A stretch of 64,000 bases of DNA from Apium graveolens (taxonomy: Eukaryota > Streptophyta > Magnoliopsida > Apiales > Apiaceae), in NCBI RefSeq assembly GCF_009905375.1, contig NC_133649.1:235380201-235444200 (forward strand), in the 5' to 3' direction. The translations under genes were made by a program, and so were the position numbers. The notes under the pieces are model-generated. The model saw only the letters and a list, made by a program, of their open reading frames with translations. It searched no databases and was not told the DNA's origin. This document shows positions 12,302 to 23,200 of the stretch, piece after piece. The stretch's first letter is position 1, and every line of letters starts with the position of its first letter.

Positions 12302-13724
12302 TTACTTTCAAAGAAAATTAGATCTCGATGAAGATCGAGTTGTATAAAATAATATTGAACCAGAGTTGGAAAATGGGCAGGAAGTACACCAAGATATTCC
12401 TGCTCCGGAAACACAGGTTGTTCGTAGATCTACTAGGGCTCGTCATGAGCCAGAGAGATATTATGGATTTCTCTTGACTCAAGATGATGATGTAATGCTC
12501 ATAGATAATGATGAGCCTCTTACCTACCAAGATGTTATAAATAGTCCAGACTCCGAGAGATGGCTAGAGGCCATGAAATCTAAAATGGAATCCATGTATC
12601 AAAATAAAGTATGGATTTTAGTTGATCCACCTGAAGGGGTAAAACCTATAGGGTGCAAGTGGGTTTTCAAGAAGAAAACTAACATGGATGGTAAAGTACA
12701 GACCTATAAAGCGCGACTGGTGGCAAAAGGTTTCAAACAAGTTCATGGTATAGACTATGATGAGACCTTTTCACCAGCTTGCTATGGTCAAGTCCATCAG
12801 AATTTTGCTAGCAATAGCTGCTTACTACGACTATGAGATTTGGCAAATGGATGTCAAAACCGCTTTTTTAAATGGGAGCCTTGAAGAGGATGTATACATG
12901 ATACAACCTGAGGGTTTTGTTGATCCCAAGTTTGCTAAGATTGTCTGTAAGTTGCTTCGATCTATTTATGGATTGAAGCAAGCCTTAAGGAGATGGAATC
13001 ATCAGTTTTGATGAAACAGTCAAAGAATTTGGCTTTATTCAAAATGAAGATGAACCATGTGTTTACAAGAAGGTTAGTGGGAGCCACGTGGCATTCCTAG
13101 TACTATATGTAGATGACATATTACTAATAGGGAATGACATACCTTCTCTACAGGCTGTTAAGACTTGGTTGGGAAATTGTTTCTCGATGAAGGACTTAGG
13201 TGATGCTACCTATATATTAGGGATCAAGATCTATAGAGATAGATCAAGGAAATTAATCGGCCTAAGTCAGAGTACATACATTGACAAAGTATTGCATCGT
13301 TTCGGGATGCAAGAGGCAAAAAGAGGATATGTCCCAATGTCTCATGGGATATTAATCTCAAAAGACAACTTGCCCTAAATCATTAGATGATAAGGGCCGT
13401 ATGAGCAAAGTTCCATATGCTTCGGCAATTGGATCTATAATGTATGCGATGATATGTACTCGACATGATGTTTCGTATGCCTTGAGCATGACGAGCAGAT
13501 TCCAGTCTAATCCTAGCGAGGGTCACTGGACAGCAGTCAAGAATATTCTTAAGTACTTGAAAAGGACTAAAGATTCATTCTTGGTGTATGGAGGAGATAT
13601 ACATATATGTAAAGTGCATACTGATGATAATGTTGCAGACCCACTGACTAAGGCTTTGTTGCAGCAAAAGCACGAAGGTCATACTAGTTCCATGGGTATT
13701 AGATATCTGGGTGATTGGCTCTAG
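12302..13724 (+). pseudogene. pol: Angela-1 reverse transcriptase and remnant RNase H
   Basis: RT motifs occur in three frames: [20 protein letters not shown] and [20 protein letters not shown] (12600-12775), [18 protein letters not shown] (about 12846), and the catalytic [11 protein letters not shown] (about 13104). Frameshifts lie near 12775, 13008 and 13375. After LKYLKRTKDSFLVYGGD the sequence jumps at about 13600 directly to IHICKVHTDDNVADPLTKAL, the C-terminal tail of copia RNase H. The catalytic core, normally about 115 residues, is deleted. The terminal stop is at 13722-13724, five bases before the PPT. Confidence 0.9.
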
Positions 13725-13728
13725 TACA

Positions 13729-13738
13729 AGTGGGAGAT
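13729..13738 (+). other. Angela-1 polypurine tract
   Basis: AGTGGGAGAT immediately before the 3' LTR start, the standard plus-strand priming site of copia elements (often AAGTGGGAGAT). Confidence 0.8.
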
Positions 13739-15294
13739 TGTTAGTGTTTGTGTCCCTAGAGACAACACTATTATGTTTATATTATGAAACATTTGGATTA
13801 TTAATTCTGATTATATGGATTATTCTTTAGTAATTTATTATATCTTTATTTTCTATGATAAGATGTTAGATTAATAAATGTCTTGGGAATATGATATGTA
13901 ATTTTATATCTCTAAGTACGTGACTTAGAAATGAGATTATGAGAATAGTATCGATATTCCTAAATATCCCTAGTCGAGTATTATTATTAAGGGACAATAA
14001 TAATGCATTAAGACTAGTGTGAATGTTGACTGATGATCACATCTCATTGATCATAGGTATAGTGATACTAAAGTCAAAACACAGGCACATGTATTATATA
14101 CATGGTGCTGGAAGACCCAATATGAGATTCTACATGTCTATTGTGTCATAAGTAATTCTCACAGTGATAATGATGTATTGGTCCTTAGACTTGAAATCAT
14201 TATATTTCTATATGAGAATTAATATACTTTGGTTGCATTAAAAGTTACCTTTGACCGGGTGATGATAAAAGTGTATATTGGGTATATTATGAATCATATG
14301 AGAAATATGAATGATCTAGAAATGATTTAACCCTCCTATTTTAGGAGTGATATTATTGGCCTCTTGTTTGAGTTAGACTATGAAATGCATGGCCATGCTT
14401 AAATGTTGATTTGATGTTATAGTCTACTCATCGATCAAGGAAACCTGGATTAAATTATGAAGAGAATGACACATAACATGCCTCGAGTTTAATCTATAAT
14501 ATATGGTTAAAAGGATTATAGTACATTGTACATTGTATATTATACACAAAAGGTTTAATCGATCACCGATTTAATTATTATTATTTGGGTAACAATGATG
14601 TATTACTAGATGTCGCTCATTGTTTATGATTTTAAATTAGATTTAAAATTGTTGCCAACGTAATAATAACCTAAAGGGTCGCACAAAGAATGATTGGAGG
14701 ATTATTTAATTTAAATTTGGATTTAAATTAAATGTAAGTAATTCGAATTATTTGTTATTAATTAAGTGTGACTTAATTAATTAAATAAATAGGAAATTCA
14801 AATTTAATATTAAATCCAAAATTAAGTTATTGGATGATTAAGTGAGACATTAATAATACAATAATTAGAATTTCGAATTTAATAATAATAATAACTCTAA
14901 AATTAAGTTTAGGGTTGGAGGCCCAATAGCTCTTGCCTATATAATATCTTTTTCTAATAAAATTAGGGTTACATGTTTTATTTGATAAAACATAAACCCT
15001 AGCAGCTTGAAGACATATAGAGAGAGCAAGAAGGCGGCCTCACGAACTTGCTAGTACACATCCATCCTCCAGGCGATCATTCGTGTGGATACCTTCAAGG
15101 CGTAGATCGTTCCAGCGATGGGCTACGTGGTGATCATTCAAGACCTTCATCTTTCCATTAACGTAAAGCTTCTTAAGGTAAACATACTGAACTACGAATT
15201 AAATATTATTTTTCGCATGGATCCTGCAGAGGGTTTTGATTTTTAAGAATTAAATTTACGTTTTAGTTGCGTTTATGTGCTATAAAACCCTTCA
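13739..15294 (+). repeat. Angela-1 3' LTR (1556 bp)
   Basis: Collinear with 6727-8257 and about 96% identical by eye in the part compared. It carries an extra segment near 15224-15248 that is absent from the 5' copy. It ends AAAACCCTTCA, followed by TCGGT, the partner of TCGCT before the 5' LTR. Confidence 0.9.
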
Positions 15295-18262
15295 TCGGTA
15301 AACTAGGATATCTGCAAAGATATAACCCCGCAAGAATAGAAAGAAGGCCACTGCTGTCGAGTACAAAAAACTAAACTAGACGCAAGGTCGCATCTATATC
15401 CTGCTGATCAGCCAGGATACAGTGCAGATCTATATCCCACTATATAGATCCAATCGGGCACCCAGTCATTACGGCCCATCTCAAGGATCCGGTTATGTCC
15501 CGATCCTTAGGATTAGGTAAACTTAATCCCCTAAAAGTATCATTATCCAGTCCTTGAAGTAGCAACCAGAACAATCGGTATGCTTTGATATATTCTAATC
15601 ACCAGAATATATCAATATTTGAGTGTCAATTGGAATATGAACAATGAATTCAAAGAAAAAGGAGAAATCAAGAATTGAAATGAAATATGAACAAGGGAAT
15701 TAAAAGAGTGCAAGTGTGATAAGAATCTGAAGAAATATCACTATTCTGAAAGTAGAATAGGGGAAAAACTTGCTATTCTGCGTGACTCACTTCAATTATA
15801 TCACCTTTGTCTATCACCGACTCAACCTGCCTTGCTGGTTTAGCTTCTGTCAGAGAAAGAGAATGATTTAAACATCTCGTACTTCGATTGCGTCTCAAAC
15901 CGAGTTCACATCGTTCCTATTATCTACCCATGCTTATGACTGACTCGTATATTATATGTTAATAAAGTAAAGACTCAATTAATCACATAATACACATAAG
16001 CACATAAGCACATAATCATTTTTATAGTTAAAATAATTTTTAGAATCAAAATCGACTCGCTGATCGCTCAACTGATCATTATCTGACTTGTTTCCTATTT
16101 TTCGGAATTTTTCGGAATCGTCTCGGCACACGATTAGGCTGATAATCAAACAATTAACGATGTCACCTAATTTGTAGAAGAAATTAGGTTTTAATATTAT
16201 TTTTAGTGAAAAGAATTTATTTTTCTAAGTCAAAAGGCTTTCGTTTCGCCCGATTCAGACTAACGGTCTATTTAATATCAATTAAACACGGATAATTCAA
16301 TTTTATATTCAATATAAATGGTTATTACTAATTTTTAAACCCTAAAATAATTTTTAAATAATTATTTAATAAAAATCAGAACTAAAAATGATTTTTCTAT
16401 AATTTTTGGAATTAAAATGAATTTATTATGATTTATTGTAAATTATTTGATTAATTATCAAAATAATTAATAATTTTTAAATAATTAATAAACAATGAAT
16501 AAATAAATAATAAATAATAAACATTTGAGAAAATAATTAAATCTGATTTTTAGAAAATATTTCAGAATTATTTATAATATAAATAAATTAATTAAATAAT
16601 TAATTAATCAATTTATAAAATAAATAAAACTGATTTTTATAATTAATAAAAATTAAAATTAAAATTAAAATTTCAGAAACAGTTGTCAGAATATGGCTTT
16701 TGACAAAAACAGGTCAAAACCGGGTTTTAATCCGGGTTTGAATTCGGGTAAATGGGTCACCTAGAACCCAAGATTCCGGTGACAATCCGGTCAATGGAAA
16801 ATTTTCCGACCACTTTAATTCAGGCCAACACAGGGACAATTTGGACTGTTTTTGAGAGGGTTTCCATTCAGCATCAACACAGAAACCTCATGTTGCCATC
16901 ACCAACAACATATGATCCCTTAGTCGTCTTTTTCGGCCAAAACTCAAAGGAACTCCGGTGAACTTCTGCAGTTTTCGACGAAGTCGATTTCTGGCCAAAC
17001 TACGAATCGTTTGTGTTCAATTTGGTATGGAATCCATTGTAAATTAAGTTCTAAACACGTATCAACTAACAATACAACTTAATAACCCTTAGAACAGGAT
17101 TCTGTTCACAAACGACTTAAAATTCCGGCCAAATTCCGATTTTCTTAAATCGTGCATCAAAAATTACGTTCTATAGCTTAAAATAAATCTCATAACACCC
17201 ACAATCAAACCCCTATAGTCAAACATACCTCAGATATCCCTAAAATCAGAAACGATTAAACAAAAAAAATACATAACCCTAGATATCGAACTATCAGTTT
17301 AAGCAATCGTTTGTAAAATTGATTAACAGGAATCGATCAGAAATCATCAGACAAAGCTATACATAACATCAATTTCAACAAATAACCCCAGAATCAAAAA
17401 GTACCAAATCGGGTATAAACCCTAGAAATTAAAAATCAAAAACTATGAATTAAAACGTGAAATTTATATCAAAAATGAAAAGAACAGATCAAAACATGTG
17501 ATTTGAGTACTCGAACTGCTTGATTTGGTATAGAAATCAGATCAAAACCCTCGATTTAATTCTCGACCCGACCTTGTTCTTCCCGACCCGGTTTACAGAG
17601 AAATTTACTAATTTTCTGATTTTTAATGATTAATTATAATTAATTAAATAAAAATTAGGCTATTTATAGTAGTAAAATTAATACTCCTAATTAAAATTAA
17701 GGCCCTAATTCTACACTTTTTAAAATTATTAGGCCCCTAATTTTTTTTAATTTTTGAGTATTAATATTTAATTTATAAATATTTTATATATACAATATAT
17801 ATGCCCAAATTTTCCAAAAATTGTGAATAATGCAAAAATACAAAGAAATGGTATAAATAAAAGTCCTATAATTTTATAAAAATAAAAATATAATTTTTGT
17901 GGGGTTTTTAACACCCAATGGGGCCCGGAAAAGTCATTTTTCGCAAAACGAGAAAATTTATAAAATGCCTAGATGTTCAGAATATTGCGATGGTAAAAGC
18001 CGTTTGATGAAAAATAAGGCCCATTGTTTTATTTGAAATATCTGTTTTAAAATCATGGTTCGAGTCGTAAAACTTTTGAAATGAAAGCTATAAATGAAAA
18101 ATAAAATATCTGAAAAATATCTTAAAAATACCCGGACAACACAGAACGCACGTAACACATAGCAATTAGGGTTTGACAGTTAATTCCACATAAATGACAC
18201 ATGAATACACATAATTTATTATAAATATGATATAATATAGACGTAATTTCCCAGACGTTACA
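15295..18262 (-). repeat. Minus-strand gypsy 5' LTR, distal part
   Basis: Continuation of the LTR that starts at 6224 after the Angela-1 insertion. It is non-coding with very AT-rich stretches (16300-16680 and 17620-17900, full of AATTAATTAA-type runs). It ends CCAGACGTTACA, the inverted counterpart of the TGTAACG at 6224. No second copy is available in the window, so the right boundary rests only on this terminal inverted repeat. I see no gene. Confidence 0.5.
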
Positions 18263-20012
18263 TGTCGCCTATGCCGATGCATATTTATTGGGCTTACTTC
18301 CCGAACATTGGGCAAGTAATCAAATTCTTTTATCAAATTAGCAACTTCGTTGCGCCAAAAATACACCATGGAGCCGGATCCCTTCGGTTTTGAGCGAGTA
18401 TTTAAATCCCCTTCGAAATGAAGATCTTAAATTTGAAAATGTGTTTTGGGATCCACTCTTACTTTTAAAATCATTTTGAACACTCGAAAATATTTTTGAA
18501 AATGTTTGAAGTAAGTATGATTTAATATAATAAATCAGTTACAAAATAATCGAAGAATATCTGAATATTATTCTTTAAATAATATTTCAATAAAGAATAG
18601 ATTTTATCAAGATAAATCCAGTAAAAGTTTTCGGAAATAATACTTGAAACTAATAATAATTATTGAAAGATATACTTATACGAAAGTAAAATCTTCATTT
18701 GAATAATCGAAAATAATGTTTGATTATTGTTCAAAACTATCGAATATACCTTATTCAATTAATAGTTATAAAAAACTATATATATATATATATTATACTC
18801 GGGAACATTACTCCCGGTTTATAAAAATATTCACCTTTGGGTCCCCTATACTAAGGGTATACGCAACTACTGCTTATCTCTAGCATAGGTATTATGCAGT
18901 TTATAAGTATTTGAATTGATAATAAAATATCAAGATTTCACAACATGCATATATATACCATATCAACATGCTCCAATATATCGCAAGATTTTCGAATAAC
19001 GACCATGAACTTATCTCAAGATAATGCATCAATATATTTACATCACAACAACTGTATAACGGGTAGAAAACTTGCCTGAGTGTTCCGGGGTAGAATTAAG
19101 CTTAGAGTGGGTCCGGTAACCTATGAACAACAACATAAGTCGGAATTAAACCACGGTCGCTTAAGAAACTAGACTTTGTCCACTTAGACCCTACGTTCGC
19201 TTTTGCGCTTAACGATTTACATAAGTCGCTCGAGTACCCTCGGCTCCATTGAATATTTTAAGACGACTCTTTCCCGAGTACTTTACCAACTTCCTAATGC
19301 ACCTTAAATAATTTTTTCGTATTCCAATTAGTCTTTTAAGGGCCTTAAACAAGGTCTCAAAGTAAAGAGAGGGGTAAAAGGTTCGTTTACGAAACGTCAT
19401 TACTTAAAACGGTCATTTCTCCTAAACCGTACATCGGATCTAAGCGAACCACATACCAAAATGAAGCATACGACACGAGCTAGCTAAACATGGCAAAGTT
19501 ATAGATTGGTCAGTGAGATTTCTGTTCCGCGATTCAAGCACAAACAGTCTCAGGTAAATCGGGCATTACGACGGCTATGTTTACGAGTTTTCCAAAATAA
19601 TTACAACTCTAAATCCTCATCAATTCACTCCCATCCTCCAACAATCAATAAAACAACAAATACAAATTAAACCACTGCAAAATAAGTTCACACTCCAAGG
19701 TTTTACCAACTCATTCAATCAACTACAAATCCACTATTCAAAATCAACATAACTTCACAAAAATCACTATTAAGCGTGGATCTAACTATACATTTACCAA
19801 TTCATGTAAAAACTCAAACAATCAAGCTTAGTACTAAAGGTCAAGAAGTTTTTATACCTTTATTTTTGAGTGAAAAGTTGCTAGGTAGCCTTAAAACCTT
19901 GATTAATCCTTATACAAGCTTGGATCTCACAAACAATCAAGAAAATACAAAGTTAGATTTTGAAGTTTCCAAAAGTCTGATCTAAAGAACTGTAAACATT
20001 AGGGTCTTACCT
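18263..20012 (-). repeat. Unresolved non-coding stretch, probably LTR of Tekay-1
   Basis: Non-coding sequence lying upstream (on +) of a clear Tekay-type LTR segment. Its style (CCCGGTTTAT, GGGTCCGGTAACC, a TATATATATATATA run at about 18779) and lack of ORFs fit the inner part of a long chromovirus LTR on the minus strand. The right-hand LTR copy is too truncated to confirm it. It could instead be older DNA into which the minus-strand gypsy inserted. Confidence 0.35.
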
Positions 20013-20809
20013 TGCTTATTTGGACGAGAATTGTGAACAAGAGTTGTAGGCCATCTCAATACCTTTCTAAAGAGCTATAGAACATAATATTTGAGTGAGC
20101 ATTGAAGGAGATATGGCAATTTTAAGTTGCTGCTTTGGTTTTGGCCGAGAGCAAGGGAAGAAGAAGTGAAGTAAAAATGTTTCTAGTTTGATTAAATGAT
20201 TTGTGTGGTTTTTTGTTGCTTGATTAACAACTAACCTTGGCTTAGCTATAGTTTAAATGCTTGGCTAAAATTAATTCTTGACAAATATCTAATTAACCAT
20301 GCTTATGTCACCATCATTACATCACCTAGTTGCCACTTGTCAAAATCCCATGGTTTGATGATGTCATAGCCCCTTGGCTTCTTGAACAAGCTTGTCTCTT
20401 GGTCGCGTATCTGTTTTACGGTTCGCTTAACTCTCGTTCTTGTTAATTGGTTGAGGGATCATATCCGGGATCTTATTACTTGGGCTTCCCTGAACCTTTA
20501 TTAATATCTTATATTCCTTTAATGATCATCTGCTATAATCCTTAAATAAAAATACTTTTAATTATGTTACCTTATACTTAATCCTTTCGGTATCTGGTGG
20601 ATTTTCGGGAAAAACAAAAGTGTTCGAATCCGAATTCTGACGACCTTTACATACACTTATTTACTTTATGGAATACTAATATGATCTTAGAATTTTCATA
20701 ATAGTACTCCTATATAGTGTGGTCTGATAATTTTCCTTAATCAGCATCATCAGCAAAAAGTTACTATTCATCAGGGTTTCAAATATTTCCAAAAATTGGG
20801 GTTATTACA
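20013..20809 (-). repeat. Tekay-1 3' LTR (LTR 5' segment)
   Basis: Read on the minus strand it starts TGTAATAACCCCAATTTTTGG at 20809, directly downstream of a PPT. It is nearly identical (about 97% by eye) to 22405-23200, and a diverged copy runs on the plus strand at 28005-28467. Homology between the two near-identical copies starts at CTTATTTGGA (about 20013). Confidence 0.8.
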
Positions 20810-20810
20810 G

Positions 20811-20822
20811 TCTCCCCTCCTT
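20811..20822 (-). other. Tekay-1 polypurine tract
   Basis: The minus strand reads AAGGAGGGGAGA, ending one base before the LTR start at 20809. This fixes orientation and marks 20013-20809 as the 3' LTR. Confidence 0.75.
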
Positions 20823-20824
20823 AA

Positions 20825-21560
20825 AAGGATTCCGTCCCGGAATCAAATAGAGAACAAGTTGGGGATGCTTTTCTAACATTGCGCTTTCTAACTCTCAAGT
20901 CAAATTTTTTTCCACATTATGGTTTTACCATAAAACTCTGACTAGTCTGATAACCCTGTTCCTAAGCACTTGCTCCTTTCAATCCATAACCCGTACTGGT
21001 TGCTCCATATAAGTCAAGTCTAGTTGCATGTATATGCGCTCGTATTCTCCTATATGTCTGACATTCGGATTATGCTTCTTTAATATTGATACATGGAACA
21101 CGTTATGAACTTGCTACAGGTTCGAGGGTAGGGCTAGCTCATATGCTAACTTCCCAATACGTCTTAATATCTCCAAGGGTCCAACAAATCGTGAACTTAG
21201 CTTTCCTTTCTTTCCAAACCTCATCAATCCTTTCCAAAGGGATACCTTTAACATCACTAGGTCCCCTATTTCATACTCTTTGTCCTTTCGAGTTAAATCA
21301 GCATACCTCTTCTGTCCATCCTGGGGTTGCTACCATCCGTCCTCTGATTAGATCCACTATGTCTTTGGTCCTTTGGACCACTTCGGGTCCGAGCATCTTG
21401 CGCTCTCCAAATTCATTCCTATACAAGGGAGATCGACATCTTTTTATCTACAAGTCCTCGTAAGGCGATATTTCGATACTGTCATATCATCCATCGTCAT
21501 AAGAAAACTCAATCCGTGCTAAGTGATCATTCCAAATTTCTTTCAAGTCTATCATACAAA
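20825..21560 (-). pseudogene. pol: Tekay-1 integrase C-terminus and chromodomain
   Basis: Minus-strand translation in several frames gives, in order: an integrase core scrap (MMRICMIDLKEIWNDHLA, SPYEAL), the GPF/Y-like module (LMRFGKKGKLSSRFVGPLEI, RRIGKLAYELALPSNL), VHNVFHVS, EQPVRVMD, and a chromodomain-like end (VIRLVRVLW, NHNVEKNLT, ELESAMLEKHPQL). These are diagnostic of a chromovirus of the Tekay/Del type, whose chromodomain directs integration to modified chromatin. Several stops and frameshifts are present, and everything upstream (gag to integrase core) is missing, so this is an internally deleted relic. Confidence 0.75.
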
Positions 21561-22404
21561 TTCTCATCATAGTTTCTAGCACTATAACTTTTGCTTCTCA
21601 ATACCCATTCTTTTCTAGTTCGTAATCGTTACTATCTTCCGTACCTAATATTATACTGGTTACACTTTTGCTTGCTAGCGTTCTATAACCTTTTAATAAA
21701 CACGTCAACCTTAGTATCATGAACGCGTTAGAATTGGAATAACACCGCACTGACACTACTTCATTTCTAGCTGCTTCCATCTTTGAAGCTTGATCCATCG
21801 TATAGAAGTAAAAGAATTTATTGAGAGATCACTATGATCATGAAAACTTGTTATATCGCATAGTTAGTACAGAAGGTGGCCATCCTTTAGTACTTGACAA
21901 GCAATTAAACAATATGTGATATCCTACCAGGCTTCTATCACACAAATAGATAGTCATTCAGCAATACCTCCCCTTCTGGAAGGGTTGTTCTTCTCAGTTT
22001 ACACGAAATGAGAAGGAGAGAAAAGAACATTTAAAAAAAAAAATATATGGTCACAAAATATTTGTTTTGGAGTCTACCTCTGAACTATATAGAAAGAAGA
22101 ATGAAACATATATGTATATATATCAACATCAAGTATTATCACATCGTAATTCATGTGCCTGAATATTTTTGCTATTCAGTCCATCATTCTATGGACCCAT
22201 GCTCTTGCTCGAGCTTATAAACAATCACCTTTGAAACTCCCTCGACATTGAAAATCGAATATGGGATTTTATTCTAGACATCGTCGTTACTAGAATTCTA
22301 TACTTGCACCACAACCTTCCACGTATAGTAATACGGCTCTCTTTCGATAAGAAGGAATAAATATTTAATAGGTAGATAATTGACCTAGTTTTTCTATGAA
22401 ATAT
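21561..22404. other. Non-coding stretch between Tekay-1 pol scrap and LTR
   Basis: I recognise nothing here. There is no ORF of note, no PBS beside the LTR copy at 22405 (no GCTCTGATACCA-type sequence), a short A-run at about 22031 and a TATATATA run at about 22112. It may be leader, an unrecognised insert or deletion debris. Confidence 0.4.
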
Positions 22405-23200
22405 AACTTATTTGGAAGAGACTTGTGAACAAGAGTTATAGGTCATCTTAATACCTTTCCAAAGAGCTATAGAACATAATATTTGAGTGACTATTGAAGG
22501 AGATATAGCAATTTGAAGTTGCTGCTCTGGTTTTGTCCGAGAGCAAGGGAAGAAGAAGTGTAGTAAAAATGTTTCTAGTTTGATTAAATGATTTGTGTGG
22601 TTTTTGTTGCTTGGTTAACAACTAACCTTGGCTTAGCTATAGTTTAAATGCTTGGCTAGAATTAATTCTTGACAAATATTTAATTAACCATGCTTATGTC
22701 ACCATCATTACATCACCTAGTTGCCACTTGTCAAAATCCCATGGTTTGATGATGTCATAGCCCCTTGGCTTCTTGAACAAGCTTGTCTCTTGGTCGCGTA
22801 TCTATTTTACGGTTCGCTTAACTCTCGTTCTTGTTAATTGGTTGAGGGATCATATCTGGGATCTTATTACTTGGGCTTCCTTGAACCTTTATTAATATCT
22901 TATATTCCTTTAATGATCATTTGCTATAATCCTTAAATAAAAATCCTTTTAATTATGTTACCTTATACTTAATCTTTTCGGTATCTGGTGGATTTTCGGG
23001 AAAAACAAAAGTGTTCGAATCCGAATTCTAACGACCTTTACATACACTCATTTACTTTATGGAATACTAATATGATCTCAGAATTTCCATAATAGTACTC
23101 CAATATAGTGTGGTCTGATAATTTTCCTTAATCAGCATCATCAGCAAAAAGTTACTATACATCAGGGTTTCAAATATTTCCAAAAATTGGGGTTATTACA
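22405..23200 (-). repeat. Tekay-1 second LTR copy (truncated 5' LTR)
   Basis: Near-identical to 20013-20809, ending on + at GGGGTTATTACA (23200). It is followed by TTATC, the probable TSD, and then by the interrupted SIRE-A accessory ORF. For a minus-strand element this is the outer end of the 5' LTR. The LTR's 3' part and the PBS are deleted. Confidence 0.75.

Larger units (their letters stand above)
6727..15294 (+). mobile_element. Angela-1, complete Ty1/copia element (Angela-like), dead
   Basis: An 8.6-kb element with two long LTRs, initiator-Met PBS, long leader, gag-pol and polypurine tract (PPT). The LTR start (TGTTAGTG, then CCCTAGAGACAA) and the polyprotein resemble the Angela lineage as I know it. 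Flanking 5-mers are TCGCT (6722-6726) and TCGGT (15295-15299), a TSD with one mismatch. Over the first 250 bases the LTRs differ by roughly 4% by eye, so the insertion is not recent. It sits inside the LTR of the minus-strand gypsy element. Confidence 0.9.

Noticed and set aside
16752..16961. Possible short host gene in the non-coding stretch 15295-18262
   Set aside because: Single 69-codon frame, no splice or homology support, inside a probable LTR.
18166..18369. Minus-strand 67-codon frame crossing 18262
   Set aside because: Spans a probable LTR boundary and shows no known motif.
21086..21463. Plus-strand 125-codon frame
   Set aside because: It is the antisense of the Tekay-1 integrase/chromodomain scrap, which has clear family motifs on the minus strand.
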